Assembly (NCBI RefSeq): GCF_009720365.1 | Contig: NZ_ML769312.1 | Location: 682,001-746,000, forward strand | Length of the DNA: 64,000 nucleotides | From: Catellatospora paridis | GTDB lineage: Bacteria > Actinomycetota > Actinomycetes > Mycobacteriales > Micromonosporaceae | Direction of reading: 5' to 3' | Part shown: positions 17,132 to 27,040 of the stretch, piece after piece | How the letters are laid out: every line of letters starts with the position of its first letter | Position numbering within the stretch: position 1 is the first letter of the stretch | Program-made: the position numbers and the translations under genes | Notes under the pieces: generated by a model | Told to the model about the DNA's origin: nothing | Seen by the model: the letters and a program-made list of their open reading frames with translations, nothing else | Databases searched by the model: none

Positions 17132-17698
17132 ATGGACCACAGGGAGCTCCTGGCCGAGGCCGTGCGCATGGCGGCGGAATCCGTGGAGCGCGGCTGGGGC
17201 GGCCCCTTCGGCGCGGTCATCGCCCGGTACGGCGCGATCATCGCCCGCGGGCAGAACCGGGTGCTGCTCACCGGCGACCCCACCGCGCACGGCGAGGTCG
17301 AGGCCATCCGCAAGGCCGTCCAGGTGCTCAACCCCGAGGCCCCGTCCATCCCGGAGGACCATCAGGACGAGTCGACCCTGGCCTACGTCGAGCGCCCCGA
17401 GGGCTCGCCCGATCCGCTGCCGCGCCGGGCCCGGATGCTGATGGGCTGCACGATCTACACCAGCGGCGCGCCGTGTCCGATGTGCATGAGCGCCATCTAC
17501 TGGTCCCGGATCGACGCGGTCTACTACAGCTGCGACGTCGAGGCCACCCGGAAGATCGGCTTCGACGACGCGTTCCAGTACGAGGACTTCGCCAGACCCC
17601 CCGACCAGCGCCGCATCCACCTGGAACAGCTCCACCCCGAACTAGGCGCCGCCGTCTACCAAGCCTGGCTCGACAAACCCAACCACCACCCGTACTGA
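17132..17698 (+). CDS. Guanine deaminase-like CMP/dCMP-type zinc deaminase
   Basis: 188 aa. Zinc site His53-x-Glu55 (AHGEVEAIRKA) and PCPMC (Cys115, Cys118). The RKIGFDDAFQYEDF stretch resembles the AGFDD region of Bacillus GuaD, where the C terminus covers the neighbouring active site. An insert of ~30 residues (IPEDHQDESTLAYVERPEGS) separates the two zinc motifs. GGGAGGG precedes the ATG. Guanine deamination gives xanthine, the substrate of the XDH-type enzyme just upstream, which supports a purine role. A related pyrimidine or tRNA deaminase is less likely. Confidence 0.85.
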   Translation: MDHRELLAEAVRMAAESVERGWGGPFGAVIARYGAIIARGQNRVLLTGDPTAHGEVEAIRKAVQVLNPEAPSIPEDHQDESTLAYVERPEGSPDPLPRRARMLMGCTIYTSGAPCPMCMSAIYWSRIDAVYYSCDVEATRKIGFDDAFQYEDFARPPDQRRIHLEQLHPELGAAVYQAWLDKPNHHPY

Positions 17699-17700
17699 TC

Positions 17701-17751
17701 GAAGGAAGGGCACCTTCTACACGGACGTCCGCCAAGAAGGTGCCCTTCCTT
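17701..17751. terminator. Hairpin terminator, AAGGAAGGGCACC family copy 1
   Basis: Arms 17702-17718 and 17735-17751 are exact 17-bp complements (AAGGAAGGGCACCTTCT). The loop carries a GGACGTCC palindrome. Located between the convergent deaminase and winged-helix genes; acts in either direction. Two relatives lie at 19873 and 26965. Confidence 0.8.
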
Positions 17752-17775
17752 GTCCCTGCGCGGGCGGGCGCCAGG

Positions 17776-18108
17776 TCAGCGCAGGGGGTCGGTGGCGCGC
17801 ATGCGCGCGACGAGCTGTTCCAGGGCGGCTATCTCCTGGCGGAGCGCGGTGGCGCCCTGGCGGGTCAGTTTGAGCCAGGTGCAGGGCTTGCGGCCCTCGT
17901 ATCCCTTGCGGATCTCGACCAGCCCGGCCTCCTCCAGCACCCGCAGGTGCCGGCTCAGGTTGCCGTCGCTGAGCTGGAGCTGGTCGCGCAGGGTCGTGAA
18001 GGAGCACTCGGCGGTCTCGGCGAGCACGGCCATGATGCCCAGCCGGAAGCGCTGGTGGACGGTCTCGTCCAGGGCCAGTGCCGGGTGCGTCGTGTCGTCG
18101 CCGCTCAC
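17776..18108 (-). CDS. Winged-helix regulator (ArsR/MarR-like)
   Basis: 110 aa. HQRFRLGIMAVLAETAECSFTTLRDQLQLSDGNLSRHLRVLEEAGLVEIRKGYEGRKP is a compact winged helix, followed by a C-terminal helix (LRQEIAALEQLVARM) for dimerisation. The GTG start overlaps the stop of the membrane-protein gene upstream (GTGA), so it is expressed from the same promoter. The palindrome 18909-18925 near that promoter is the likely binding site, giving autorepression. Confidence 0.9.
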   Translation of the reverse strand: MSGDDTTHPALALDETVHQRFRLGIMAVLAETAECSFTTLRDQLQLSDGNLSRHLRVLEEAGLVEIRKGYEGRKPCTWLKLTRQGATALRQEIAALEQLVARMRATDPLR

Positions 18109-18878
18109 CGTAGGCCGCCGCGGGTGCGTACCGCCCGCACCGTGGCAAAGACCAGCAGCGGCAGCGCGATCAGGATCAGCGTCGGCCCGGGGCGGTTGAG
18201 TCCGAACAGGGTCAGCTCGCCGCCCAGCGCCGGACCCTCGAACCCGCCGAGCACCCACGCCTGCCAGCCGGCCAGCTGGCCCAGGCCCTGCGAGCACTGC
18301 CACCAGGTGATCGCGCCGACCCAGATGCCGGACAGTGCCACGGCCCGGCTGCGTTCGGCCCAGCCGAGCACCACGATCGCGAGCGCGATCGGCATCAACG
18401 GCGTGAACAGCCCCATTCTGACCTGCTCAAGCAACGGCACCGCCGCGTAGGACGCCATCTGGTCCGGATCGGCGGGCGGGTCGACCGGCATGGCCGCGAT
18501 CACTGCCAGCGCGAGCAGGGCGCCCATGGCCGTGATCGCGAACCAACGCCAGGGCACCCGGACTCCGACGCGGCGGGCGCGCCAGCGGTACCAGGCGCCG
18601 ATCAGCGCGATGGTGAGCGGAGTGCCGATGAACCAGAACAGGTAGGACGCCTGTTCGCTGCGCGGGGTGGCGGGCAGGCCCGCCCAGGGGGAGTGGACGC
18701 CCACCGCGTCGACCTGCGCGAACGGCACCTCGTAGAGGCTGATGCTGGCCAGCAGCAGCACCGCCAGCGCGGCCACTGGGAACCACGCCCCGGCGTGGGC
18801 CTGCCTGCGGGCCTGCTCGCGGACTCTGCGCACCTCGTCGAGCATCTGCTCCGGGTACGCGGTCGCCGGTGTCGTCAT
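18105..18878 (-). CDS. Multi-pass membrane protein paired with winged-helix regulator
   Basis: 257 aa. A cytoplasmic N-terminal helix (QMLDEVRRVREQARRQAHAG) is followed by about six transmembrane segments. No transporter or enzyme motif is recognised. AAGGGAG lies upstream of the chosen ATG. First gene of a two-gene operon with the regulator. Such membrane/winged-helix pairs are common in actinomycetes, with unknown signal. Confidence 0.82.
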   Translation of the reverse strand: MTTPATAYPEQMLDEVRRVREQARRQAHAGAWFPVAALAVLLLASISLYEVPFAQVDAVGVHSPWAGLPATPRSEQASYLFWFIGTPLTIALIGAWYRWRARRVGVRVPWRWFAITAMGALLALAVIAAMPVDPPADPDQMASYAAVPLLEQVRMGLFTPLMPIALAIVVLGWAERSRAVALSGIWVGAITWWQCSQGLGQLAGWQAWVLGGFEGPALGGELTLFGLNRPGPTLILIALPLLVFATVRAVRTRGGLR

Positions 18879-18908
18879 CGACGCACTCCCTTCAACTGGT
18901 CGCCAAGA

Positions 18909-18925
18909 ACTTTGTAATGCAAAGT
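18909..18925. promoter_or_regulatory. Operator palindrome ACTTTG-TAATG-CAAAGT
   Basis: Perfect 6-bp arms with a 5-bp centre, 31 nt upstream of the membrane-protein start. Lies in an AT-richer pocket where the promoter should be. Probable site of the winged-helix protein encoded in the same operon. Confidence 0.65.
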
Positions 18926-19042
18926 ACATGGCGATCGCAAGGGGGCGCAGCCCCTTATCCGGCCGTGGTGGGCGGTCCAGGCATTCTCGGCGCGGCGGGT
19001 AAACCCCGCGACGCGGCCTCGGGCGCGCACTAGCCTCAGCCG

Positions 19043-19855
19043 GTGACCGACGATCTGCTGAACCGCCTGGAACGCTTCTACGACGCCGTGCCCCGTGACC
19101 GGGCCGCCGTGGAGCGCCACGGCGGCCTCGAACTGTTCCTGCGGCAGAACACGCCGTACCCGTTCTACGCCCGGCCGGTGCTGGGCGGGCCCGCCCCGAC
19201 CGCGGCCGACATCGCCGCCGTACGCGCCCGCCAGCGCGAACTCGACGTCCCCGAGGCCTTCGAGTGGGTCGACGAGACCACCCCCGGGCTGCTGCCGCTC
19301 GCCGAGGCCGCCGGGCTGTCGGTGCTGCGCGCCCCGCTGCTCGTGCTCGACCCCGCCCGGCTCGCCGCCGCCGACGGGCCCGCGCGCATCGTCGACGCGG
19401 ACGCCCCGGACGCCGCCGCCGACCTCGCCGCGATCAGCGCCGTGGCACACATCGGGTTCGGCTCCCCGGGCACCGGGCTCGGCGACGCCGGACCCGCCGA
19501 GCGCGACGCCGCGCTGAGCGTTCGGGACGCCGAGCAGCTCGCCCGGGAACTCGCCGACATCCGCAGCGGCGTACGCGCCAACGCCCTCGCCGAACTGCCC
19601 GGCCAGGGACCCGCGGCCAGCGGTATCTACCAGCGCGCGGGCGACGTCGCCGAGATCGCCGGGGTGGCCACGCTGCCCTCGGCGCGCCGCCGCGGCCTCG
19701 GCGGGGCCGTCACCGCGCTGCTCGCCCGCCACGCCCTCGACCAGGGCGTACGCACCGTGTTCCTGTCCGCGGCGTCGGAGGACGTGGCCCGCGTGTACGA
19801 GCGGCAGGGCTTCGTCCGCGTCGCCACCGCCTGCATCGCCGATCCCGCGGCCTGA
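19043..19855 (+). CDS. GNAT-family acetyltransferase with N-terminal extension
   Basis: 270 aa. The N-terminal ~120 residues form a degenerate helical/beta domain (LERFYDAVPRDRAAVERHGGLELF). The C-terminal half holds the GNAT core (AEIAGVATLPSARRRGLGGAVTALLARHA, then TVFLSAASEDVARVYERQGF). GTG start 6 nt after TAGCCT, probably leaderless. Ends near the terminator at 19873. Substrate unknown. Confidence 0.88.
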   Translation: MTDDLLNRLERFYDAVPRDRAAVERHGGLELFLRQNTPYPFYARPVLGGPAPTAADIAAVRARQRELDVPEAFEWVDETTPGLLPLAEAAGLSVLRAPLLVLDPARLAAADGPARIVDADAPDAAADLAAISAVAHIGFGSPGTGLGDAGPAERDAALSVRDAEQLARELADIRSGVRANALAELPGQGPAASGIYQRAGDVAEIAGVATLPSARRRGLGGAVTALLARHALDQGVRTVFLSAASEDVARVYERQGFVRVATACIADPAA

Positions 19856-19872
19856 TCAGCGCTCCGCGAGGA

Positions 19873-19922
19873 CAGGAAGGGCACCTTCTACATCGGGATC
19901 CGATAAGAAGGTGCCCTTCCTG
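19873..19922. terminator. Hairpin terminator, AAGGAAGGGCACC family copy 2
   Basis: Arms 19873-19889 and 19906-19922 pair over 17 bp (CAGGAAGGGCACCTTCT) around a 16-nt loop. Lies between the convergent GNAT and LysR genes, serving both. Confidence 0.8.
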
Positions 19923-19926
19923 CGCC

Positions 19927-20856
19927 TCAGATGGGTTCTACGCCGGTGGGCAGGCGCGACCAGGCGGACTCTTCGTGGACGTAGGCGAGCAGCACCTCGC
20001 GCAGGGCGCGGGCGGCGTGGGTGGGGGTGACGTCGCGGCGGTGGGCCAGGGCGATGGTGCGCTGCACGCCCGGGGGAGCCAGGGGGGTGGAGCGCAGGCG
20101 GGTGCGGCCGGACAGGACCAGCGACGGGACCAGGGCGACGCCGAGGCCGGCCTCGACGAAGCCGAGCACGGCGTCCATCTCGCCGCCCTCGATCGCGAAC
20201 GTCGGGGTGAAACCGGCGCGGCGGCAGGCCTCCAGGGTGGCGTCGCGCAGGTCGTAGCCGGGGCGGAACATGACCAGGGGCTGCCCGTCGAGCTCGGACA
20301 GGCTCAGCGCACCGGCCTCGGTCGGCGCGGGCAGCGTCGCCGAGGACGCGACGACGAGGCTCTCGCGCAGGATCGGCTCGGCTCGCAGCGCCGGGTCGGT
20401 GCCCTGTTCCGGCAGCACGATCAGGGCCAGGTCCAGGCCGCCGCGGGCGAGCTTGCCGACGAGGTCCTGCGAGCCGCCCTCTTCGAGCATGAGGCGTACG
20501 CCGGGGTAGCCCTCCTGGTAGCGGCGCAGCACCGGCGCGACCAGGCTGGTGCACAGGCTGGGCGTGGCGCCCAGGCGCAGCCGGCCGCGGCGCACCCCGA
20601 TCAGCTCCTGGACCTCCAGCCGGGCCGTCTCCACGTCGGCGAGGATGCGCCGGGCACGGGGCAGCAGCGCCTCCCCGGCCGGGGTGAGCATGATGTTGCC
20701 GCGCGAGCGGGTGAACAGCGGCGCGCCCAGCTCGGTCTCCAGCACGTGGATCTGCTTGCTCAGCGACGGCTGGGTGACCCCGGCCTGCTCGGCAGCCTGG
20801 GTGAAGTGCCGCGTCTCGGCGACCGCCACGAAGTATTTGAGCTGCTGCAACTGCAC
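19927..20856 (-). CDS. LysR-family transcriptional regulator
   Basis: 309 aa. Standard LysR HTH at residues 1-60 (LQQLKYFVAVAETRHFTQAAEQAGVTQPSLSKQI). Linker helix, then a two-lobe periplasmic-binding-like effector domain (GRLRLGATPSLCTSLVAPVL ... EMDAVLGFVEAGLGVALVPS). GTG start; the inverted repeat at 20861-20875 lies over its presumed -10, fitting autorepression. The neighbouring MFS gene runs in the same direction from upstream and stops 15 nt before this start, so a regulated target is not obvious. Confidence 0.95.
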   Translation of the reverse strand: MQLQQLKYFVAVAETRHFTQAAEQAGVTQPSLSKQIHVLETELGAPLFTRSRGNIMLTPAGEALLPRARRILADVETARLEVQELIGVRRGRLRLGATPSLCTSLVAPVLRRYQEGYPGVRLMLEEGGSQDLVGKLARGGLDLALIVLPEQGTDPALRAEPILRESLVVASSATLPAPTEAGALSLSELDGQPLVMFRPGYDLRDATLEACRRAGFTPTFAIEGGEMDAVLGFVEAGLGVALVPSLVLSGRTRLRSTPLAPPGVQRTIALAHRRDVTPTHAARALREVLLAYVHEESAWSRLPTGVEPI

Positions 20857-20860
20857 CTCG

Positions 20861-20875
20861 ATAGCGTATAGCTAT
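20861..20875. promoter_or_regulatory. LysR-type inverted repeat ATAGC-GTATA-GCTAT
   Basis: Perfect 5-bp arms, 5-bp centre, immediately upstream of the LysR start and overlapping the stop of the upstream MFS gene. The central TATACG on the minus strand can serve as -10. Confidence 0.55.
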
Positions 20876-22194
20876 GGTCTGCGCCCCGGCGATGCCACCG
20901 TCGCGGCGGACGGCTCCGGAACGGTCGCCGCGACGGTGTAGGTCCACAACTCCGGCACGGCGCGGACGATCACGGCGACCGCGATCACCGCCAGCAGGCC
21001 GCCCGCCGCGATCGCCACCCGCGGACCGAGCATCGACGCGGCCGCGCCGTGCAGGACGTGGGCGAGCTGCGGGCCGCCCATCACCACCACGGTCAGCGAA
21101 CCGGAGATCCGCCCCCGCAATGCGTCATCGGTGTACGCCTGCGAGATGGCGTTGCGGCAGGTGCTGAGCACGAAGTTCACCGCACCGCCCGCCGCCAGCG
21201 CGGCCAGTGCCGGCCCCAGCCGCGGGGCGAGCGCCAGCAGCACCACGGCCACGCCCCAGGCCGCCGCGGCCGCCGCCATCAGCGCCCCGTGCCGCCGGAA
21301 CCGGGTGAACACGCCGGAGCACAGCCCGGCCGCGAACACCCCCACCGGATACGCGGCGTACAGCAGCCCCAGCTCGACGCCACCGCCCGCGGCTCCGCCG
21401 AACGCCTGCTGTGCCAGCTCCGGGAACAGCGAGAACGGCAGCCCGAACACCATCGCCGCCAGGTCGACGGCCAGCACCGCGACCAGCAGCCGCCGGCGCA
21501 GCAGATACCGGAACCCGTCCAGCACCTGCCCTACCGTCGACGGCCGCCGCCTCGCGCCGACCTGCGCCGCTCGGACCGACGGACCGGATTGCGCGAGGGG
21601 CGGCAGCGGCGGGAGCCGGTGCACGGCCCACAGCATGGCGGACAGGGCGAGCGCGTCCAGCAGGTACAGCGTGTCGAGGCCCAGCAGCGAGATCAGCGCT
21701 CCTGCCAGCACCGGCCCGGCGATCGCGCCGCCGTAGCGGACCAGCGAGCTGAGGCTGGTCGCCGCGGCCAGCAGCTCCGCGGGCACCAGCCGGGGCACCA
21801 CCGCGCCGGTCGTCACCATGACCGCGCCGTAGCTCAACCCCTGGCACGCCACCAGCACCAGCACCGCGGCGACGGACCCGCCCAGCGCCGCCTGGATCCA
21901 CAGCCCCAGGTAGGTCAGCGCGAGCGCGCCCTGTCCGGCCAGCAGCAGCCGCCGGCGGTCGACCCGGTCGGCCAGCGCCCCGGCCCACAGCGCCGCGACG
22001 ACCAGTGCCCCGAACGACACCGCGGCGGCCGCGCCGACCGTCGCCGACGAGCCGGTCAGGGTGTAGAGCTGCGTCGGCACGGCGACGCCGCTGAACGAGC
22101 CGCCCACGGCGCACACCGCCGACGCGGCCCACAGCCGCCGGAACGCGGGAACGGCCAGGGGCCGCCGGTCGACCGCGTACGCCCCCAGCCTCAC
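20872..22194 (-). CDS. MFS transporter, Bcr/EntS-like exporter
   Basis: 440 aa, 12 predicted helices. VPAFRRLWAASAVCAVGG start, ALADRVDRRRLLLAGQ between helices 2 and 3, and QVLDGFRYLLRRRLLVAV in the central loop, as in the EntS/macrolide-exporter type of MFS. The GTG start overlaps the stop of the MerR-PP2C gene (GTGA), so it is its direct operon partner and may be under that regulator's control. Confidence 0.9.
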   Translation of the reverse strand: MRLGAYAVDRRPLAVPAFRRLWAASAVCAVGGSFSGVAVPTQLYTLTGSSATVGAAAAVSFGALVVAALWAGALADRVDRRRLLLAGQGALALTYLGLWIQAALGGSVAAVLVLVACQGLSYGAVMVTTGAVVPRLVPAELLAAATSLSSLVRYGGAIAGPVLAGALISLLGLDTLYLLDALALSAMLWAVHRLPPLPPLAQSGPSVRAAQVGARRRPSTVGQVLDGFRYLLRRRLLVAVLAVDLAAMVFGLPFSLFPELAQQAFGGAAGGGVELGLLYAAYPVGVFAAGLCSGVFTRFRRHGALMAAAAAAWGVAVVLLALAPRLGPALAALAAGGAVNFVLSTCRNAISQAYTDDALRGRISGSLTVVVMGGPQLAHVLHGAAASMLGPRVAIAAGGLLAVIAVAVIVRAVPELWTYTVAATVPEPSAATVASPGRRP

Positions 22195-23288
22195 GACGCC
22201 GTGACGTCGGCGACGACGCAGGCCACGTTGTCCGGCGCGCCCGCGGCGTACGCGGCCGCGACCAGCTCGTCGGCGGCCCGTCCGGGGTCGGCGCAGCCGC
22301 ACAGCACGGTCCGCAGGGTCGCGGTCGCCACGACGCTCCACAGCCCGTCGGTGCACAGCAGGTAGCGGTCGCCGGCGGCGGCCGGGTGCAGGGCCAGGTC
22401 GGGCTGGGTGCCGCCGCCGTCGAGCGCGGCGGTGAGCAGCGAGCGCCGCGGGTGCACGGCCGTCTCCTCGTGGCTGAGCCGCCCCAGCTCGAGCTGCTCG
22501 CGCACCCAACTGTGGTCGCCGGTGAGCTGCCGCAGGCCCCCGTCGCGCAGCAGGTAGGCGCGGGTGTCGCCGACGTGGGCGAGTCCGGTGTGCGAACCGG
22601 TCCACAGCAGCGCGGTCAGCGTGGTCACGGCCCGGCCGCCGTCGCGTCGCGCCGTGTCCCGGTGGCCGTGCTCGCGCCCCGCCACGGACCGCACCGCGGC
22701 GTCGGCGTCGGCGAACGCGGCCGCGAGCACGTCGAGCAGCGCGCCGGGCTCGTCACCCGGGCGGGTTTCGAGGCGGTGCAGCGCCGCGACGGCGGCCTCG
22801 GCGGCCAGCGCCCCGGCCGTGCCGCGCATACCGTCGGCGACGGCGAGCAGGCGCGTTCCGGCGTACGCGACGTCCTCGTCGGTGTCGCGGACGAGCCCGG
22901 TGGCCGAGCGCGCCGCGGCACGCAGGCTGAGCTCCGGCGCGGGTCTGTTCTGGTCTACCTGTGCCGAGAGGCGTCCGACCAGCACTGCGGCGAGTTGCTC
23001 GCGGGTGGCGGTGTCGGCGGCGACCTGCGACCAGTACCGGCCGACCTCGGCGGCCGCGTCCTCCGGCGGCAGCTCGCAGATCCGGCGGATGCGGGTCAGC
23101 GGCATGTCGAGCCGGCGCAGGGAGGCGATGAACCGGGCGCGTTCGAGCTGACCGGGGTCGTAGAAGCGGTATCCGTTCTCGGCGTCGACGGCTGCGGGCG
23201 GCAGCAGCCCCAGCTCGTCGTAGAGGCGCAGCGCCTTCGGCGACAGCCCGGCGGCGCGCGCGAACGCGCCGATGGTCAGCAGCTGCAC
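22191..23288 (-). CDS. MerR DNA-binding domain fused to PP2C-type Ser/Thr phosphatase
   Basis: 365 aa. Residues 1-70 are a MerR winged helix (LLTIGAFARAAGLSPKALRLYDELGLL ... NGYRFYDPGQLERARFIASLRRLDMPL). A short coiled helix follows. Residues ~130-365 are a PP2C phosphatase (LLAVADGMRG metal motif, LTALLWTGSHTGLAHVGDTRAYLLRDG, RYLLCTDGLW, GAPDNVACVVADV). Conserved metal-binding Asp residues are present, so catalysis is likely. The GTG chosen has GGAGGGAGC upstream; an ATG 11 codons earlier is possible. A MerR-type palindrome precedes the gene. The same protein appears to bind DNA and dephosphorylate. Confidence 0.92.
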   Translation of the reverse strand: MQLLTIGAFARAAGLSPKALRLYDELGLLPPAAVDAENGYRFYDPGQLERARFIASLRRLDMPLTRIRRICELPPEDAAAEVGRYWSQVAADTATREQLAAVLVGRLSAQVDQNRPAPELSLRAAARSATGLVRDTDEDVAYAGTRLLAVADGMRGTAGALAAEAAVAALHRLETRPGDEPGALLDVLAAAFADADAAVRSVAGREHGHRDTARRDGGRAVTTLTALLWTGSHTGLAHVGDTRAYLLRDGGLRQLTGDHSWVREQLELGRLSHEETAVHPRRSLLTAALDGGGTQPDLALHPAAAGDRYLLCTDGLWSVVATATLRTVLCGCADPGRAADELVAAAYAAGAPDNVACVVADVTAS

Positions 23289-23327
23289 TCCCGGCTCCCT
23301 CCGTGACGGTCCGCCCATCATGCTGGG

Positions 23328-23346
23328 CCTTGTCCCAGGGTCAAGG
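23328..23346. promoter_or_regulatory. MerR operator upstream of MerR-PP2C gene
   Basis: CCTTG-TCCCAGGGT-CAAGG. The minus strand carries TTGACC as -35, followed by the dyad, the typical layout of a MerR-controlled promoter. Lies 40 nt upstream of the start. Confidence 0.65.
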
Positions 23347-23382
23347 TCCAGCCCGAGGGCAGCCGTTTCGGGCAGTGAGTTT

Positions 23383-23423
23383 GACCACGCTCTGAGTGAT
23401 GCATCACAGGTCAGAGCGTGGTC
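23383..23423. promoter_or_regulatory. Nested palindrome upstream of sdhCAB
   Basis: Arms GACCACGCTCTGA (23383-23395) and TCAGAGCGTGGTC (23411-23423) pair perfectly over 13 bp. The 15 nt between them hold a perfect palindrome GTGATGCATCAC and an extra AGG. A smaller hairpin (GATAGCC-CCC-GGCTATC, 23489-23505) follows. Both sit between the divergent MerR-PP2C and sdhC genes. Confidence 0.6.
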
Positions 23424-23562
23424 GCGGGCACGCCGCCGCTGGCGGGAGTGCGTTTACAGCCTGCGTTCAGCTCTTCAGCGTGTTTTCAGATAGCCCCCGG
23501 CTATCGACACCGCAGGAGCCATGCATTGGACGCCTGATCCACTTCGCCCTAGCCTCCGAGGC

Positions 23563-24260
23563 GTGGCAGTAGCGAATCAGACCCTCTCCCGACCTGGACT
23601 TTTCCGTTCCACGGTCGGCCTCAAGGTCATCATGGCGATCTCGGGCGCAGCACTTGTGCTGTTCCTGCTCTTGCACATGATCGGCAACCTCAAGATCTTC
23701 TTTGGTGCGGAGGCTTTCGACCACTACGCGCACTGGCTGCGCGAGATCGGCGCGCCGCTGCTGCCGCACTCGGGCTTCCTGTGGATCCAGCGGGTCGGAC
23801 TGCTGGTCGCGCTGGCCATGCACGTCTGGTCGGCGGCGGTGCTGACGATCCGCGCCCGCAAGGCCCGCCCGGTCAAGTACGCCCACCGCAAGCCGGTCCA
23901 GGGCAGCTACGCCGCGCGCACCATGCGCTGGGGCGGCGTGATCGTCTTCCTGTTCGTGGTCTACCACATCCTGGACCTGACCACCCGGACGTTCAACCCG
24001 GTCGCCGACACCAGCCAGGCCAACGCGGCCGTCGTGCAGGGCTTCGCCCCCGACCGCTGGTACGTCACCGCCTTCTACGTCCTGGCCGTGCTCACCCTCG
24101 GGTTCCACCTGAACCACGGCATCTGGAGCGGGCTGCAGACCCTCGGCGTCAGCAACGCCCGCCGCGAGCGGGTGCTCAAGGGCACCGCGTTCGCCGTCGC
24201 CTTCGTCACCTGCGCGGGCTTCCTCGTCGTTCCGTTCGCCGTACTCACAGGGTTGGTGAA

Positions 24261-24264
<4 letters not shown>
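23563..24264 (+). CDS. sdhC: Succinate dehydrogenase cytochrome b558-type membrane subunit
   Basis: 233 aa, about five transmembrane helices with heme-ligand histidines ([46 protein letters not shown]). This is the single-subunit, di-heme type that reduces menaquinone; no separate sdhD is present or needed. The start is set at GTG, 7 nt after TAGCCT, rather than at the ATG 14 codons earlier. Stop overlaps the sdhA start (ATGA). Confidence 0.93.
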
Positions 24265-26197
<1,933 letters not shown>

Positions 26198-26201
<4 letters not shown>

Positions 26202-26959
26202 CCGAGAAGCTGATGAGCCTGAAGCTGCGCATCTGGCGGCAGGCCGATGCGGCGGACAAGGGCAGCATGGTGACCTACCAGCTGCAGAACGTCTCCCCGG
26301 ACATGTCGTTCCTCGAGATGCTCGACGTGCTCAACGAGCGCCTGACGCTCGACGGCGAGGACCCGGTCGCGTTCGACCACGACTGCCGCGAGGGCATCTG
26401 CGGCATGTGCAGCCTGGTCATCAACGGCGTCCCGCACGGCCCGGAGAAGGCGACCACCACCTGCCAGCTGCACATGCGGCACTTCACCGACGGCCAGACG
26501 ATCGACATCGAGCCGTGGCGGGCCGCCGCGTTCCCGGTCGTGAAGGACCTGGTCGTGGACCGCCGCGCGTTCGACAAGATCATTCAGGCGGGCGGGTACA
26601 TCTCCGCGCCGACCGGCTCCGCGCCGGACGCGCACGCCACCCCGGTGCCCAAGGCCGACGCCGACCTCGCCTTCGAGGCCGCGACCTGCATCGGCTGCGG
26701 CGCCTGCGTCGCGGCGTGCCCGAACGGCTCGGGCATGCTGTTCACCGCCGCGAAGATCACCCACCTGGGCCTGCTGCCGCAGGGCCAGCCGGAGCGCAAC
26801 ACCCGCGTCATCGACATGATCAACGCGCATGACGAGGCCGGGTTCGGCGGCTGCACCAACACCGGCGAGTGCACCTCGGTCTGCCCGAAGGGCATCCCCC
26901 TGGAGACCATCGCCCGCCTCAACAAGGACTACCGCCAGGCGCTGCGCGCCGCCAGCTGA
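26198..26959 (+). CDS. sdhB: Succinate dehydrogenase iron-sulfur subunit
   Basis: 253 aa. 2Fe-2S ligands in [16 protein letters not shown] and a later Cys (TTCQLHM). Ferredoxin-like C-terminal half with [15 protein letters not shown] (4Fe-4S) and [15 protein letters not shown] (3Fe-4S type). GTG start overlaps the sdhA stop (GTGA). Electron wire between SdhA and the membrane subunit. The operon ends with the perfect palindrome at 26965. Confidence 0.97.
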
Positions 26960-26964
26960 GTAGT

Positions 26965-27018
26965 CGAAGGAAGGGCACCTTCTTGACGGACGTCCGTCAA
27001 GAAGGTGCCCTTCCTTCG
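26965..27018. terminator. 54-bp perfect palindrome, AAGGAAGGGCACC family copy 3
   Basis: The sequence from 26965 to 26991 is the exact reverse complement of 26992 to 27018 (27 bp each, no loop), starting CGAAGGAAGGGCACC and with GGACGTCC at the centre. Sits between sdhB and the convergent prenyltransferase gene, so it probably terminates both. Longest and most perfect of the three copies in the window. Confidence 0.85.
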
Positions 27019-27040
27019 CTTTCGGCTACGGCGGCGCGGG

